This document shows positions 42,938 to 51,776 of a stretch of 64,000 nucleotides of DNA, piece by piece. The position numbers and the translations under genes were made by a program. Positions within the stretch are counted from its first letter, which is position 1; the number at the start of each line of letters is the position of its first letter. The notes below the pieces were generated by a model. That model was not told the DNA's origin. It was given only the letters and a program-made list of their open reading frames with translations, and searched no databases. The stretch comes from CAYOKT01 sp964404605 (lineage in GTDB: Bacteria; Electryoneota; Electryoneia; Electryoneales; Electryoneaceae), in contig CAYOKT010000002.1 in the NCBI GenBank assembly GCA_964404605.1, forward strand, positions 41,848 to 105,847, written 5' to 3'.

Positions 42938-44047
42938 TTATCCCTTCAGCGCCCGGGAGATGATCCCTCCCCCCCAGACGGTATCCCCGTGATACCACAC
43001 CGCCGACTGCCCGGGTGTCACCGCGCGCTGCGGCGACTCGAAACGGACGGCGACCGACCCGTCCGGTGCGGGCGGGTCGATCACCGCCGGCACTCCCGGG
43101 TCGTTGTAGCGGATCTTCACCCGGCAGGGGCGCGGCTCCTCCGGCGGGTCCAGCGAAACCCAGTTCACCCCGCGGGCGAGGAGACCGGGCCGCTTCAACT
43201 CCTCCCCGCGCCCGACGACCACCTGGTTCGTCTCCGGCCGAAGTTCGGTCACATAATACGGCCCCCGGCCATCCCGGATGTTCAGCCCCTTCCGCTGGCC
43301 GATGGTGAAGGAGAAGAAGCCGGTGTGCCGGCCCAGTTCACGCCCTTCTCCGTCCACGATCGCTCCCTCGCCGAGGGTGTCGACCTCGCCGGGGTATTTT
43401 TCGCGCAGGTAGTCGTCGTACCGCGCCGGGATGAAGCATACCTCCTGGCTCTCCGCCTTCCGCGCGGTGCGGAGATCGAGCTGTCCGGCGAGCCGGCGCA
43501 CCTCGCGCTTGGTGTAGTCGCCGTTGGGGAGCAGGGTGCGGCGCAACGCCTCGAGGGGCACCTGCCAGAGGGCGTAGCTCTGGTCCTTTGCCGGGTCGCG
43601 CCCCTTCAGCAGCAGCGGGCGGCCGTTGCCGCTCTCGATCCGGGCGTAGTGGCCGGTCGCGATGAGGTCGCACTCGAGGGCGTCCGCCTTCGCGATCACG
43701 CTGCCCCACTTGATCCGGCTGTTGCAGAGCACGCAGGGATTCGGGGTCTCGCCCTCCAGGTAGGTCCGCTCGTAGGGTTCGACCACGTCGCGGAGAAACG
43801 CTTCTCTCAGGTCGAGCACCACATGGGGGATTCCGAGCTGCCGGCAGACGTAACGCGCGTCCATCTGGTGCGAAATATCGCAGCAGCCCCGCTGCCCGCC
43901 GGGGCGGACAGCGACGGAATCATAGTCCCAGAGCTGGAGGGTGACGCCGATGACCTCATGGCCCTCCCGCCGGAGCAGCGCGGCGGCGACGGAGCTGTCC
44001 ACCCCCCCGCTCATCAGGACCGCGACCCGCTTCTTTCCGGCGCTCAT
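42938..44047 (-). CDS. mnmA: tRNA-specific 2-thiouridylase MnmA
   Basis: The 369-residue PP-loop enzyme has SGGVDSSVAA (13-22), NPCVLCNSRIKWG with the first catalytic Cys, EVCFIP with the second, and GQRKGL. It installs s2U34 in tRNAs for Lys, Glu and Gln. The cysteine desulfurase gene just upstream (45 nt apart) is the natural sulfur donor. Confidence 0.95.
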   Translation of the reverse strand: MSAGKKRVAVLMSGGVDSSVAAALLRREGHEVIGVTLQLWDYDSVAVRPGGQRGCCDISHQMDARYVCRQLGIPHVVLDLREAFLRDVVEPYERTYLEGETPNPCVLCNSRIKWGSVIAKADALECDLIATGHYARIESGNGRPLLLKGRDPAKDQSYALWQVPLEALRRTLLPNGDYTKREVRRLAGQLDLRTARKAESQEVCFIPARYDDYLREKYPGEVDTLGEGAIVDGEGRELGRHTGFFSFTIGQRKGLNIRDGRGPYYVTELRPETNQVVVGRGEELKRPGLLARGVNWVSLDPPEEPRPCRVKIRYNDPGVPAVIDPPAPDGSVAVRFESPQRAVTPGQSAVWYHGDTVWGGGIISRALKG

Positions 44048-44092
44048 GGTATCGTTTCCACGGTTGAAGGGTGTCTTATGTGCCGGCGCAAT

Positions 44093-45316
44093 TTACCACG
44101 CCATGGCGCGGAGACGGTTGACATGGTACGCCACCCGCTCCGCGGCGTACTTCAGGCCCTGCTCATCGTTCGAGCGGCCGAGAGTGAACCGTATTGAGGA
44201 GTGGGCCTCCGCCTCGCTGAGCCCGATGGCGAGCAGCACGTGGGACGGCTCGGTGCTCGAGGAGCTGCACGCAGACCCGGTGGAGACAGCGATGCCGTCG
44301 AGGTCCAGCGCCAACATCAACGACTCTCCCTCGACGCCGGGAAAGCGGAGGTTCAGGTTGCCCGGGAGGCGCCTCTCCAGGCTGCCGTTGACGATCACCT
44401 CCCCCTCGACCCCTTCCCGCACCCAGCCGAGGAACCGATCGCGCAAGCCGCTCAGCCTGGTCGCCTCGCCGGCCATCTCCCTGCCGCAGATCTCGGCCGC
44501 CGCGCCGAACCCGGCGATGCCGGGCGTGTTCTCCGTGCCGGTGCGGACGCCCTTCTCCTGGCCTCCGCCGTGCTGCACCGGGAGCAGCTCCACCCCCGGG
44601 CGGACATACAGCGCGCCGACGCCCTTGGGACCGTAGATCTTGTGGCTCGACACGCTGACCAGGTCCAGCGGCATCGCGCGGACATCCAGCGGCACCTTGC
44701 CGTAGGATTGCACCGCATCGGTGTGGAAGAGCACCCCCCGCTCACGGCAGAGACCGCCGAGCAACTCGATGGGCTGGATGCTGCCTATCTCGTTGTTCAC
44801 GTGCATCACGCTGACAAGAACGGTGTCCTTTTCGATCGCCGAGGCGAGGGCATCCACCTCGACGAATCCCTCGCCGTTGACCGGCAGGATGGTCAGGCGG
44901 AATCCTTCTTCTTCAAGCGCCTTTGCAGCCTTCAGCACCGCGCTGTGCTCGATGGCGCTGACGACCAGGTGCCTCCCCCGCCCCTCGCGGGCGGCGAGGC
45001 GCATCACGCCCTTGAGGGCGAGGTTGTCCGCCTCTGTTCCGCCGGAGGTGAAGAAGACATCCTTCGGCTCGGCGTTCATCACCCCGGCGACCTGCTCCCG
45101 GGCGGTCTCGAGGATGAGCTTCGCCTCGCCCGCCTTGTGATACCGGCTCGAGGGGTTCCCCCATCCATCGAGCATCGTACGGTAGACGACGTCGGCCACG
45201 CGCGGGTCCACCGGGGTGGTCGCGCTGTGGTCAAGATAGACGAACGGCGTATCGCCGCTGTTCGATTCACCCCGCATTTTCACCAAACCTTGTGCTTCTC
45301 CCGACTCAACCTTCAT
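44093..45316 (-). CDS. Cysteine desulfurase (NifS/IscS family)
   Basis: The 407-residue PLP enzyme has YLDHSATTPVDPRV, PLP Lys in SSHKIYGPKG, and the active-site loop STGSACSSSSTEPSHVL with the persulfide Cys. It supplies sulfur for MnmA and possibly Fe-S clusters; in a Sec-using organism it may also supply selenium. ATG 45316 overlaps the rdgB stop by 11 nt; ATG 45277 is an alternative nearer the conserved core. Confidence 0.93.
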   Translation of the reverse strand: MKVESGEAQGLVKMRGESNSGDTPFVYLDHSATTPVDPRVADVVYRTMLDGWGNPSSRYHKAGEAKLILETAREQVAGVMNAEPKDVFFTSGGTEADNLALKGVMRLAAREGRGRHLVVSAIEHSAVLKAAKALEEEGFRLTILPVNGEGFVEVDALASAIEKDTVLVSVMHVNNEIGSIQPIELLGGLCRERGVLFHTDAVQSYGKVPLDVRAMPLDLVSVSSHKIYGPKGVGALYVRPGVELLPVQHGGGQEKGVRTGTENTPGIAGFGAAAEICGREMAGEATRLSGLRDRFLGWVREGVEGEVIVNGSLERRLPGNLNLRFPGVEGESLMLALDLDGIAVSTGSACSSSSTEPSHVLLAIGLSEAEAHSSIRFTLGRSNDEQGLKYAAERVAYHVNRLRAMAW

Positions 45317-45905
45317 CACCGCCCCGATGCTGCTCCCGCCACCACGCGAGAAACGCCCGCAGCGCCCGGCCGCGATGGCTGATGGCGTTCTTCTCGTCGG
45401 CGCTCATCTCCGCGAGGGTGCGGGTTTCGCCTTCGGGGAGGAAGACAGGGTCATACCCGAAACCGCTCTCCCCGCGCCGCACCTCGAGGATGCTGCCCTC
45501 GAGCACGCCGTCGAAGCGCTTCGTGCGCCGACCATCAACATACGCGATCACCGTGCGGAAACGCGCGGTCCGGCGCGGCGGTTCGACACCCCTCAAGTCC
45601 TCGAGCAGCTTGCGAACGTTGTCCTCGTAGCTCGCATTCTCCCCCGCATAGCGCGAGGAACGCACCCCGGGCGCGCCCCCGAGGGCATCCACCTCGAGCC
45701 CCGTGTCATCGGCGATCGTCGGGAGCCCGCTTCGAAGGTGCCCCTCGCGCGCCTTCAACAGGGCGTTCTCCCACAAGGTATCCCCGGTCTCCTCGACCTC
45801 GCCCTCGCCGTTCGGGTGGCGGAGGATGACATCCTCGCCGAGGAGGCGGTGGAGCTCGCGCAGTTTGTCAGGGTTGCGGGTGCCGACGAACAGGGTTTCA
45901 GGCAT
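45306..45905 (-). CDS. rdgB: XTP/dITP pyrophosphatase (Ham1/RdgB)
   Basis: The 199-residue enzyme removes deaminated purine nucleotides. VGTRNPDKLRELHRLLG, TIADDTGLEVDALGGAPGVRSSRYAG, GFGYDPVF and SHRGRALR match the family. ATG 45905 overlaps the deoB stop by 8 nt. Confidence 0.95.
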   Translation of the reverse strand: MPETLFVGTRNPDKLRELHRLLGEDVILRHPNGEGEVEETGDTLWENALLKAREGHLRSGLPTIADDTGLEVDALGGAPGVRSSRYAGENASYEDNVRKLLEDLRGVEPPRRTARFRTVIAYVDGRRTKRFDGVLEGSILEVRRGESGFGYDPVFLPEGETRTLAEMSADEKNAISHRGRALRAFLAWWREQHRGGDEG

Positions 45906-47103
45906 GACGCTCCGCCTCCACACCGCCCCTGACCTGTTCGAGGAAGGAGACCCCGGGACCCGTCCAGCCCACCCCGAAATGTTCCGCGAGGGTCGCCGCC
46001 ACGTCGCAGAACCCCTCCCGCAGCCCGAGATCGACCCCCTCCCCGCCGCGGCCCCACAGGGCGAGCAGGGGAACATGCTCGCGGGAATGGTCCGTGCTCG
46101 GGGTGGTCGGATCGTTGCCATGATCCGCGGTGAGGATCACCAGGTCGCCGGGGCGCATCGCTTCCAGCCAAGCGGGGAGTTTCGCATCCAGTTCGACCAG
46201 GCCGCGGTGGAACCCCTTCACGTCATTCCGGTGGCCCCACTGCATGTCGAAATCGAGCAGGTTGGCGAAGACGAGGCCGCGCTCGAACTGTTCCAGGTAC
46301 CGCCGGATACGCGCGATGCCCTCCGTGTTGTTCTTCGTCTTCTCGCGGCCCGAAAAACCGCGCCCGGCGAACAGGGTGTCCACCTTGCCGATGCCCTGCA
46401 CCGGGAAGCCCGCCTCGGCCAGGGCGTCCAGCACGGTCCGCCCCTGCGGCTCAACGGCGTAGTCCCGGCGGTTCGGCGTGCGGACAAAAGCCCCCTCCTC
46501 CCCGCGGAAAGGCCGGGCGATCACCCTCGCCACCCGGTGCTCCTGCGGAAGCCTGCGGCGGATTTCGGCGCAGACCCGGTAGAGTTCTTCGAGAGGGACG
46601 ACCTCCTCGTGCGCGAGGAGCTGGAGCACCGAATCGGCGGAGGTGTAGAGAATCAGCCTGCCGGTCTTGACATGCTCCGCGCCGAGGCGGTCCATGATCT
46701 CGGTGCCGGAGGCGACCTCGTTTCCCAGCACCGGGCGTCCGCTGACCTCCTCGACGAGTTGGACGACCTCGGGCGGGAAACCCTGCGGATAGGTGGGAAA
46801 AGGCGTGCGTGTCACCAGCCCGCAGATCTCCCAGTGCCCGGCGACCGAATCCTTGCCGGCGCTGCGCTCCTCCATGCGGCCGAAGGAGGCGATCGGCCGG
46901 GCGACGGGCGCCATGCCCTCGATCCGCGCCAGGTTGCCCAGCCCGAGACGCCGGAAGTTGGGCAGTTCGAGCCCGCCGACCTCCCGGGAGAGGTTGCCGA
47001 GAGTGTCGCTTCCTTCATCCCCGTACGAGGAGGCGTCGGGGGCACCACCCACCCCGACGCCGTCCAGGATCACGAGAAAGGCTCGCTTGCCTTTAGTCGC
47101 CAA
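45898..47103 (-). CDS. deoB: Phosphopentomutase
   Basis: The enzyme interconverts ribose/deoxyribose 1- and 5-phosphates. It is an alkaline-phosphatase-superfamily protein with FLVILDGVGVGGAPDA, GKDSVAGHWE (catalytic Thr/Ser region), NLLDFDMQWGHRND and LTADHGNDPTTPSTDHSREHVPL. TTG 47103 is preceded by GAGAAGGA at good spacing and overlaps the small upstream gene; an in-frame ATG at 47133 lacks a Shine-Dalgarno and would add 10 residues. Length is 401 aa from TTG. Confidence 0.93.
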   Translation of the reverse strand: MATKGKRAFLVILDGVGVGGAPDASSYGDEGSDTLGNLSREVGGLELPNFRRLGLGNLARIEGMAPVARPIASFGRMEERSAGKDSVAGHWEICGLVTRTPFPTYPQGFPPEVVQLVEEVSGRPVLGNEVASGTEIMDRLGAEHVKTGRLILYTSADSVLQLLAHEEVVPLEELYRVCAEIRRRLPQEHRVARVIARPFRGEEGAFVRTPNRRDYAVEPQGRTVLDALAEAGFPVQGIGKVDTLFAGRGFSGREKTKNNTEGIARIRRYLEQFERGLVFANLLDFDMQWGHRNDVKGFHRGLVELDAKLPAWLEAMRPGDLVILTADHGNDPTTPSTDHSREHVPLLALWGRGGEGVDLGLREGFCDVAATLAEHFGVGWTGPGVSFLEQVRGGVEAERHA

Positions 47104-47293
47104 AGAGTTCCTTCTCCATCGAGGGAGTGACATCCGTCATCACGGCACGGTAACGAAAGACACCGGGCTTGCCGGGCACTTCCATCGGTTTGAGAACACG
47201 CACCGTGGTGATCTCCTCACCCTTCTCGTTGACGCGCTTCGAGGCGCCCTTGCCCTTTGCCAGTTTGGCCGCAAAGGTTTTTCCCTTCGCCAT
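47093..47293 (-). CDS. Small basic protein of unknown function
   Basis: This 66-residue protein is lysine-rich at the N-terminus (MAKGKTFAAKLAKGKGASKR), followed by a beta-like TTVRVLKPMEVPGKPGVFRYR. AGGAGT precedes ATG 47293, and its stop overlaps the deoB start, which supports real translation. It recalls the short basic DUF4295-type proteins only loosely; I cannot assign it. Confidence 0.6.
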   Translation of the reverse strand: MAKGKTFAAKLAKGKGASKRVNEKGEEITTVRVLKPMEVPGKPGVFRYRAVMTDVTPSMEKELFGD

Positions 47294-47402
47294 CGGATAC
47301 TCCTATTGCCGGCGTTCACTATTCAACCCAAGCGCATGAAGGTAATTCCCGCCGGAGGCGCCGTGCAAGACGGCGTCGTTTCGACGGGAGCGAAGAGTCG
47401 AC

Positions 47403-47433
47403 AAAAAAACGCCGCACCCGTTTCGATGCGGCG
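47403..47433 (-). terminator. Rho-independent terminator after the putative anti-sigma gene
   Basis: On the minus strand CGCCGCA/TGCGGCG forms a 7-bp GC stem with a 10-base loop, followed at once by seven T. It lies 53 bases after the gene ending at 47486 and separates it from the small-protein/deoB run. Confidence 0.85.
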
Positions 47434-47485
47434 ACACCTTCCGCGGTCCCCGGAAGAGCCGGTGGGCGCTCCTGCGAGCCGCCCC

Positions 47486-48025
47486 TCAATGCTCGGAGCT
47501 GACCGTCCGCTGGAGCCGACGGGTCGTGCTCTCAATACGATCCCGGCTCAGACTGTCCGTCCCGGATTGGGTGGAATCCACGAACTCTTCCGCGAGCCGG
47601 TTCGAAGCGGCATCCGCCTGGTAGGCGGCACTCCCCGCGTTCATCCCGGGATCGGACCCGGACAGGCCCGCCGCGGGCACTCCGGGCGGGGAATTCCCCG
47701 GCGCCATCACCCCGGTGTTGAGGAGGATCAGCATCGCGCCGGCCACAACTCCCGCCGAGACTGTGCCCCAGCGCAACCAGGGGCGGTCCAGCCAGGGACG
47801 ATCCACCCGGACATGATTCCGGGCGTAGACCCCCATGCGGTAGGCGAAATTCGCCGGGGCTTCCACCGCTTCCATCTCGGCGAGAAGGGATCGGATCGTG
47901 TCGCCCCCATCCGCGAAGGCACGACAGAGGGGATCCTCGTTCTTCGCTTCCTCCAGCACGTTGCGCAGATCCTCGTTGAGAGAATCCCGCTGCGGCCAGA
48001 GCCGTTCAAACTCACTCAGCTCCAT
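47486..48025 (-). CDS. Putative membrane anti-sigma factor
   Basis: The 179-residue protein has an acidic, helical N-terminal part (~1-75, ELSEFERLWPQRDSLNEDL), one membrane segment (~88-107) and a low-complexity Ser/Gly/Ala periplasmic tail. This is the layout of ECF anti-sigma factors, and it follows the sigma gene on the same strand. It lacks the HxxxCxxC zinc motif and I see no sequence family, so the call rests on layout and context. The site could be cut by RseP-type proteases. ATG 48025 was preferred over GTG 48031. Confidence 0.6.
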   Translation of the reverse strand: MELSEFERLWPQRDSLNEDLRNVLEEAKNEDPLCRAFADGGDTIRSLLAEMEAVEAPANFAYRMGVYARNHVRVDRPWLDRPWLRWGTVSAGVVAGAMLILLNTGVMAPGNSPPGVPAAGLSGSDPGMNAGSAAYQADAASNRLAEEFVDSTQSGTDSLSRDRIESTTRRLQRTVSSEH

Positions 48026-48171
48026 GTCCACTCACTCTGCTCAATCGTTGGCGCCGATCCCCTCTCGTTCAACCTCCCGGTGCTCCTCCGCCGGTCGGCC
48101 TCCTCCGGCGAAGTATGACAAGCTCCCGCCTGCCATGCGGCCACCCTTTCGAATGACCGCCTCGCAGGATA

Positions 48172-48197
48172 TACGGTCCGCCGCGCGCTTTGGTTCC
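48172..48197 (-). promoter_or_regulatory. Candidate ECF-type promoter upstream of the putative anti-sigma gene
   Basis: On the minus strand GGAAC (48197-48193) is followed by 17 bases and CGTA (48175-48172). GGAAC-N16/17-CGT is the classic ECF/sigma-E pattern. It lies in the 219-bp gap between the sigma gene and the putative anti-sigma gene, ~147 bases before the ATG, so the sigma factor may drive its own antagonist. Confidence 0.45.
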
Positions 48198-48244
48198 CCG
48201 CTGTCTCCCGCAGGAGAGCCTAACTTCGGCGCAAATGCCTTTTT

Positions 48245-48895
48245 CTACCCTCTTCCCCCGTATTTCTTCGCCGAGGGGTCGGGGGAAAAACCGGCCTGGC
48301 CGGGGTCACGCAGGATCCCGAGTTTTTTCTGCAGGCGGGCGCGGCCACGGTTGACACGTGATTTCACCGTGCCCACGGGAACCCGCAGTATTTCGGCGAT
48401 CTCCTCGTACGGCTTGTCCTGGATGTCGCGGAGGATCACGGCGGCCCGGTAGGCCGTCGGCAGACGCTGCATCTCGCGGGCGACCATGTGGCGGATCTCT
48501 TCGCGCTCCACCCTCTCCTCGGGCAGGGCGGATTCATCCACCACGTCCACCCCCTCCTCCTCGCGCGGTTCGCCCCCGGTGCGGATGTACACCGTCCGGC
48601 GGATCTTCTGCCGCCGCAACTCCGTCTTCGCCAGGTTGCCCGCGATCGTGTAGACCCAGGTGGAGAACTTCGCCACGGTCTTGTAATGGCTGCGGTGCTT
48701 CCACACCCGGATGAACGTCTCCTGCAAGGTGTCCTCGACATGGGCTCCCGGACCGAGGTAGCGGGCGATGAAGGTGCTCAACGCATGCTGGTAGCGGTTG
48801 ACCAGTTCCTCGAAGGCGTCCGGGTCGTTCCCCTGCACCAGCGCCATCAGCTCCTCGTCGCTGCGCCCCTGGAAGTCCTCCCGGCTCGGGCTCAT
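48245..48895 (-). CDS. ECF sigma-70 family RNA polymerase sigma factor
   Basis: The 216-residue protein has sigma region 2 (DAFEELVNRYQHALSTFIARYLG, DTLQETFIRVWKH, FSTWVYTIAGNLAKTELRR) and region 4 (LPTAYRAAVILRDIQDKPYEEIAEILRVPVGTVKSRVNRGRARLQ). It has no regions 1 or 3, so it is an RpoE-like ECF factor. ATG 48895 overlaps the holA stop (ATGA). The C-terminal ~20 residues after the helix-turn-helix are disordered. Confidence 0.94.
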   Translation of the reverse strand: MSPSREDFQGRSDEELMALVQGNDPDAFEELVNRYQHALSTFIARYLGPGAHVEDTLQETFIRVWKHRSHYKTVAKFSTWVYTIAGNLAKTELRRQKIRRTVYIRTGGEPREEEGVDVVDESALPEERVEREEIRHMVAREMQRLPTAYRAAVILRDIQDKPYEEIAEILRVPVGTVKSRVNRGRARLQKKLGILRDPGQAGFSPDPSAKKYGGRG

Positions 48896-49914
48896 GACTC
48901 TCCCCCGCGGTCGAGTGCGGTCCGGTGGATGAGACGGGCGAAAAGCACGGACGCCTCCGTCGTGCGGGTCTTCCGGTTCCGATCCAGGTCGAGCAGGCGC
49001 TCCAGCGAACGGCGGGCGACGCCGAGGGGCAGGGATTTCAGGTGCGGCGAGGCGAACTGCCACTGCCTGCGCGTGTTGCCCGACCACAGCCGTTTCGCGG
49101 GAGGAACACGCCGATTGTCGTACTCCCGCTCCTTCTCCGCCGTCCGCCAGACGCGGGCGATCTGCGAGAGGATGAACCCGGCGGTCTGGTCCTTGTCGAA
49201 GGATTCGCGCAGCCGGTCGAATTCCCTCAGCGCCACCAGCCGGCGCCCCGAGGCGACATGATCGAAGAACCGCCAGATGTTGATTTCGGGCTCCAGTCCC
49301 CAGACCTGCTGGAGCACCTCCACCCCGACCTCGCCTCCCTCCCCGGCGAGGAGCGCCGCCTTTTCCAGCTCTCCGGCGATTTCGATCAGCCGAAGTCCCC
49401 GCCCTTCGGTGACCAGGTCCATCGCCTCGTCGGCAAGGTGGATGCCGAGCGCCTCCGCACGGCCCTTCACCCAGCGGCGCAGCTCGCCTCTACGGGGCGT
49501 TTCGCAGGGGATCACGACCACCTTCGGCGCCAGCTTCTGCACCCACTTCGCCTTCCCCTCCCCCTCGAAGGCGAGGAGCAGAAGCGAGCCGGCCACCGGC
49601 CGCTCGATGTAATCCGTGACGTAGGTTTGCAGGGACGGGGGCAGGGATTGGGCGCGGCGGATGAGAACCACCCGGCGATCCGCCATCATCGGCATGGAGG
49701 AAAGGGAAGCGGCGAGACGCTGGGAGTCGATATCGTCGCCGTAGAAGACATCCAGGTTGAAATCCCGTGTCGCAGGGTCGACGAGCTCCTCACGGGCGAT
49801 CCTGACCACCTCGTCGAGGAGCAGCGGCTCCCCCCCGACCGCGAGATACACCGGCGCGGCATCCTGTCCGGACGCATGTTCAGCGAACTGATCGACGCGG
49901 ATGGACCCGTCCAT
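48892..49914 (-). CDS. holA: DNA polymerase III subunit delta
   Basis: The 340-residue clamp-loader subunit has the family pattern PVYLAVGGEPLLLDEVVRIAREEL, NLDVFYGDD, SLSSMPMMADRRVVLIRRAQ, an AAA+-like domain without a P-loop, and the C-terminal helical collar (GFILSQIARVWRTAEKE, LKSLPLGVARRSLERLLDLD). Its coupling to an ECF sigma gene by ATGA is unusual. Confidence 0.92.
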   Translation of the reverse strand: MDGSIRVDQFAEHASGQDAAPVYLAVGGEPLLLDEVVRIAREELVDPATRDFNLDVFYGDDIDSQRLAASLSSMPMMADRRVVLIRRAQSLPPSLQTYVTDYIERPVAGSLLLLAFEGEGKAKWVQKLAPKVVVIPCETPRRGELRRWVKGRAEALGIHLADEAMDLVTEGRGLRLIEIAGELEKAALLAGEGGEVGVEVLQQVWGLEPEINIWRFFDHVASGRRLVALREFDRLRESFDKDQTAGFILSQIARVWRTAEKEREYDNRRVPPAKRLWSGNTRRQWQFASPHLKSLPLGVARRSLERLLDLDRNRKTRTTEASVLFARLIHRTALDRGGES

Positions 49915-49988
49915 CCTTCCTCCCCGTTTGCGCGGCTCTCCCCAATTGTACAGCCTGTCACGCCATCTTCGCCAGAAGAACGACCGCT

Positions 49989-51776
49989 CTATGCCGCTCG
50001 GACAAATTGCAACCGGTACAGCCGCCAGTAGATGCCCCGCCCGGCGAGAAGCTCATCATGGGAACCCTGCTCCCGCAACTCCCCCTTGTGAAGAACGAGG
50101 ATTCGATCCGCCCGCCGCACGGTGGAGAGACGGTGGGCGACGAGGATCGAGGTGCGCCCTTTCATCAGGCGCTCCATGGCTTCCTGGATCAGGCGCTCCG
50201 TCTCCGGGTCGATCGCGCTGGTCGCTTCGTCGAGGATCAGGATGCGCGGGTTGCGGATGAGCGCCCGGGCGAAGGAGAGGAGCTGCCGCTGGCCCGAGGA
50301 GAGGGTGCTGCCGCGCTCCATCACCGGCTCGTCGTACCCCCCGGGGAGCCGCTCGATGAAACGGTGGGCGTTCACCGTCTCGGCCGCGCGGCGGATCTCC
50401 TCCTCCGTGAACTCATCGCCGAGGGCGATGTTGTCGCGGATCGTCCCGTGGAAGAGAAAGACCTCCTGCGGAACGTAGGCGATATGACGCAGCAGCTCAT
50501 TCCGGCACCAGTTGCGCACATCCACCCCGTCGATCTTCACCGAGCCGCGTGTCACATCGTAGGAACGGTTGACCAGGTGGGTGATCGTGCTCTTGCCCGC
50601 GCCCGTCGCGCCGACGAGGGCCACCGTCTCCCCGGGCTCCACGCGGAAGGTGATGTCGCGGAGAACCTCCTCGCCGGTATTGTAGGCGAAGTGCACGTGG
50701 TCGAACTCGACCTCGCCGCGAACCTGTTCGCAGGCGGCCGGCGAGGAGGGGTCCATGATGGAGGGCTCGGTGTCGAGAACGGCGAACACCCGCTCGGTGG
50801 AAGCCATGCCGGCCTGGAAGATGTTCCACTTCTCCGCGAGATCCCGGATCGGGCGGAAGAAGCGCTCGCCGTACTGGAAGAAGGCGACCAGTCCGCCGAG
50901 GGTCAGTGTGTCATCGAGGATCAGGTAGCCCCCGCGCAGCAGGATCAGGGCGATGGAGAGCGCGCTGATCAGCTCGAGCAGGGGGAAGAACAGGCTGAAG
51001 AGGGCGACCGTCCGCAGGTGCGCCCCGCGCAGGTCGCTGTTGACCCGGCTGAAGTTGCGCGAGGTGGCCGCCTGGTGGTTGAAGAGCTGGACGATGCGAA
51101 TCCCCGACAGGTGCTCCTGCAGGAAGGAATTGATCGCGGCGACCTGCAGGCGGACCTGCCGGAAGGCCTCCCGCAGGCGGCTGCGGAAGAAGAATGTCAC
51201 CACCAACAGCGGAGGGATGACCACGAACGCGACCAGCGCCAGCCGCCAGTTGAGCAGCAGCATGGCGGTGATGATGCCGACAAGGGTGAGCAGGTCCCCG
51301 AAGATGACCACGATGCCGCTGGAGAAGATCTCGCTCAGGGTCTGCACATCGCTGGTCAGCCGGGTTACGAGACGCCCCACCGGGTTGCGGTCGAAGAAGG
51401 CGAGGGACTGCTTCTGCACGTGGGCGAACAGTTGGCGGCGCAGGTCATACATCACCTTCTCGCCGATCCAGCCGGTGATCAGGGCCTGGATCACCTTCGC
51501 CACGGTGAGGAACAGGTAAAGCCCGATGAACAGGAGGACGATGCGCAGCAGGCCGGGGAAGTCCTTCTTCAGGATGTGGTCGTCAATCGCCAGCTTCGTC
51601 AGGTACGGGCCGATCTGCTCCAGCCCGGCGATGAGCAGGAGGAGGAACACCGCGACGGCGACGCGTGCGCCGTAGGGCTTCACGTAGGAGAGCAGGCGGC
51701 GGATCAGGGCGGGCTCGTACACCACCCCGAGGACCTCCTCCTCGTGGATGCCGGTGCGGTTGCGCGCCTCGCTCAT
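49989..51776 (-). CDS. ABC exporter half-transporter, catalytically canonical partner (YheH/BmrD-like)
   Basis: The 595-residue protein has six membrane helices (~25-310) and an ABC domain with GATGAGKST (Walker A), TLSSGQRQ (signature), ILILDEATSAIDPET (Walker B with catalytic Glu) and VAHRLST (H-loop). It pairs with the upstream gene (ATGA overlap) to form a heterodimeric exporter for lipids, drugs or peptides. No accessory domains are visible. Confidence 0.9.
   Translation of the reverse strand: MSEARNRTGIHEEEVLGVVYEPALIRRLLSYVKPYGARVAVAVFLLLLIAGLEQIGPYLTKLAIDDHILKKDFPGLLRIVLLFIGLYLFLTVAKVIQALITGWIGEKVMYDLRRQLFAHVQKQSLAFFDRNPVGRLVTRLTSDVQTLSEIFSSGIVVIFGDLLTLVGIITAMLLLNWRLALVAFVVIPPLLVVTFFFRSRLREAFRQVRLQVAAINSFLQEHLSGIRIVQLFNHQAATSRNFSRVNSDLRGAHLRTVALFSLFFPLLELISALSIALILLRGGYLILDDTLTLGGLVAFFQYGERFFRPIRDLAEKWNIFQAGMASTERVFAVLDTEPSIMDPSSPAACEQVRGEVEFDHVHFAYNTGEEVLRDITFRVEPGETVALVGATGAGKSTITHLVNRSYDVTRGSVKIDGVDVRNWCRNELLRHIAYVPQEVFLFHGTIRDNIALGDEFTEEEIRRAAETVNAHRFIERLPGGYDEPVMERGSTLSSGQRQLLSFARALIRNPRILILDEATSAIDPETERLIQEAMERLMKGRTSILVAHRLSTVRRADRILVLHKGELREQGSHDELLAGRGIYWRLYRLQFVRAA

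Noticed and set aside
47323..47535. 70-codon frame overlapping the terminator at 47.4 kb
   Set aside because: It runs through the terminator hairpin and the end of the putative anti-sigma gene, with no Shine-Dalgarno and shadow-type composition.
48896..49087. N-terminal extension of the ECF sigma frame upstream of 48895
   Set aside because: The upstream codons lie inside holA and have no homology; the ATGA overlap and region 2 position support 48895.
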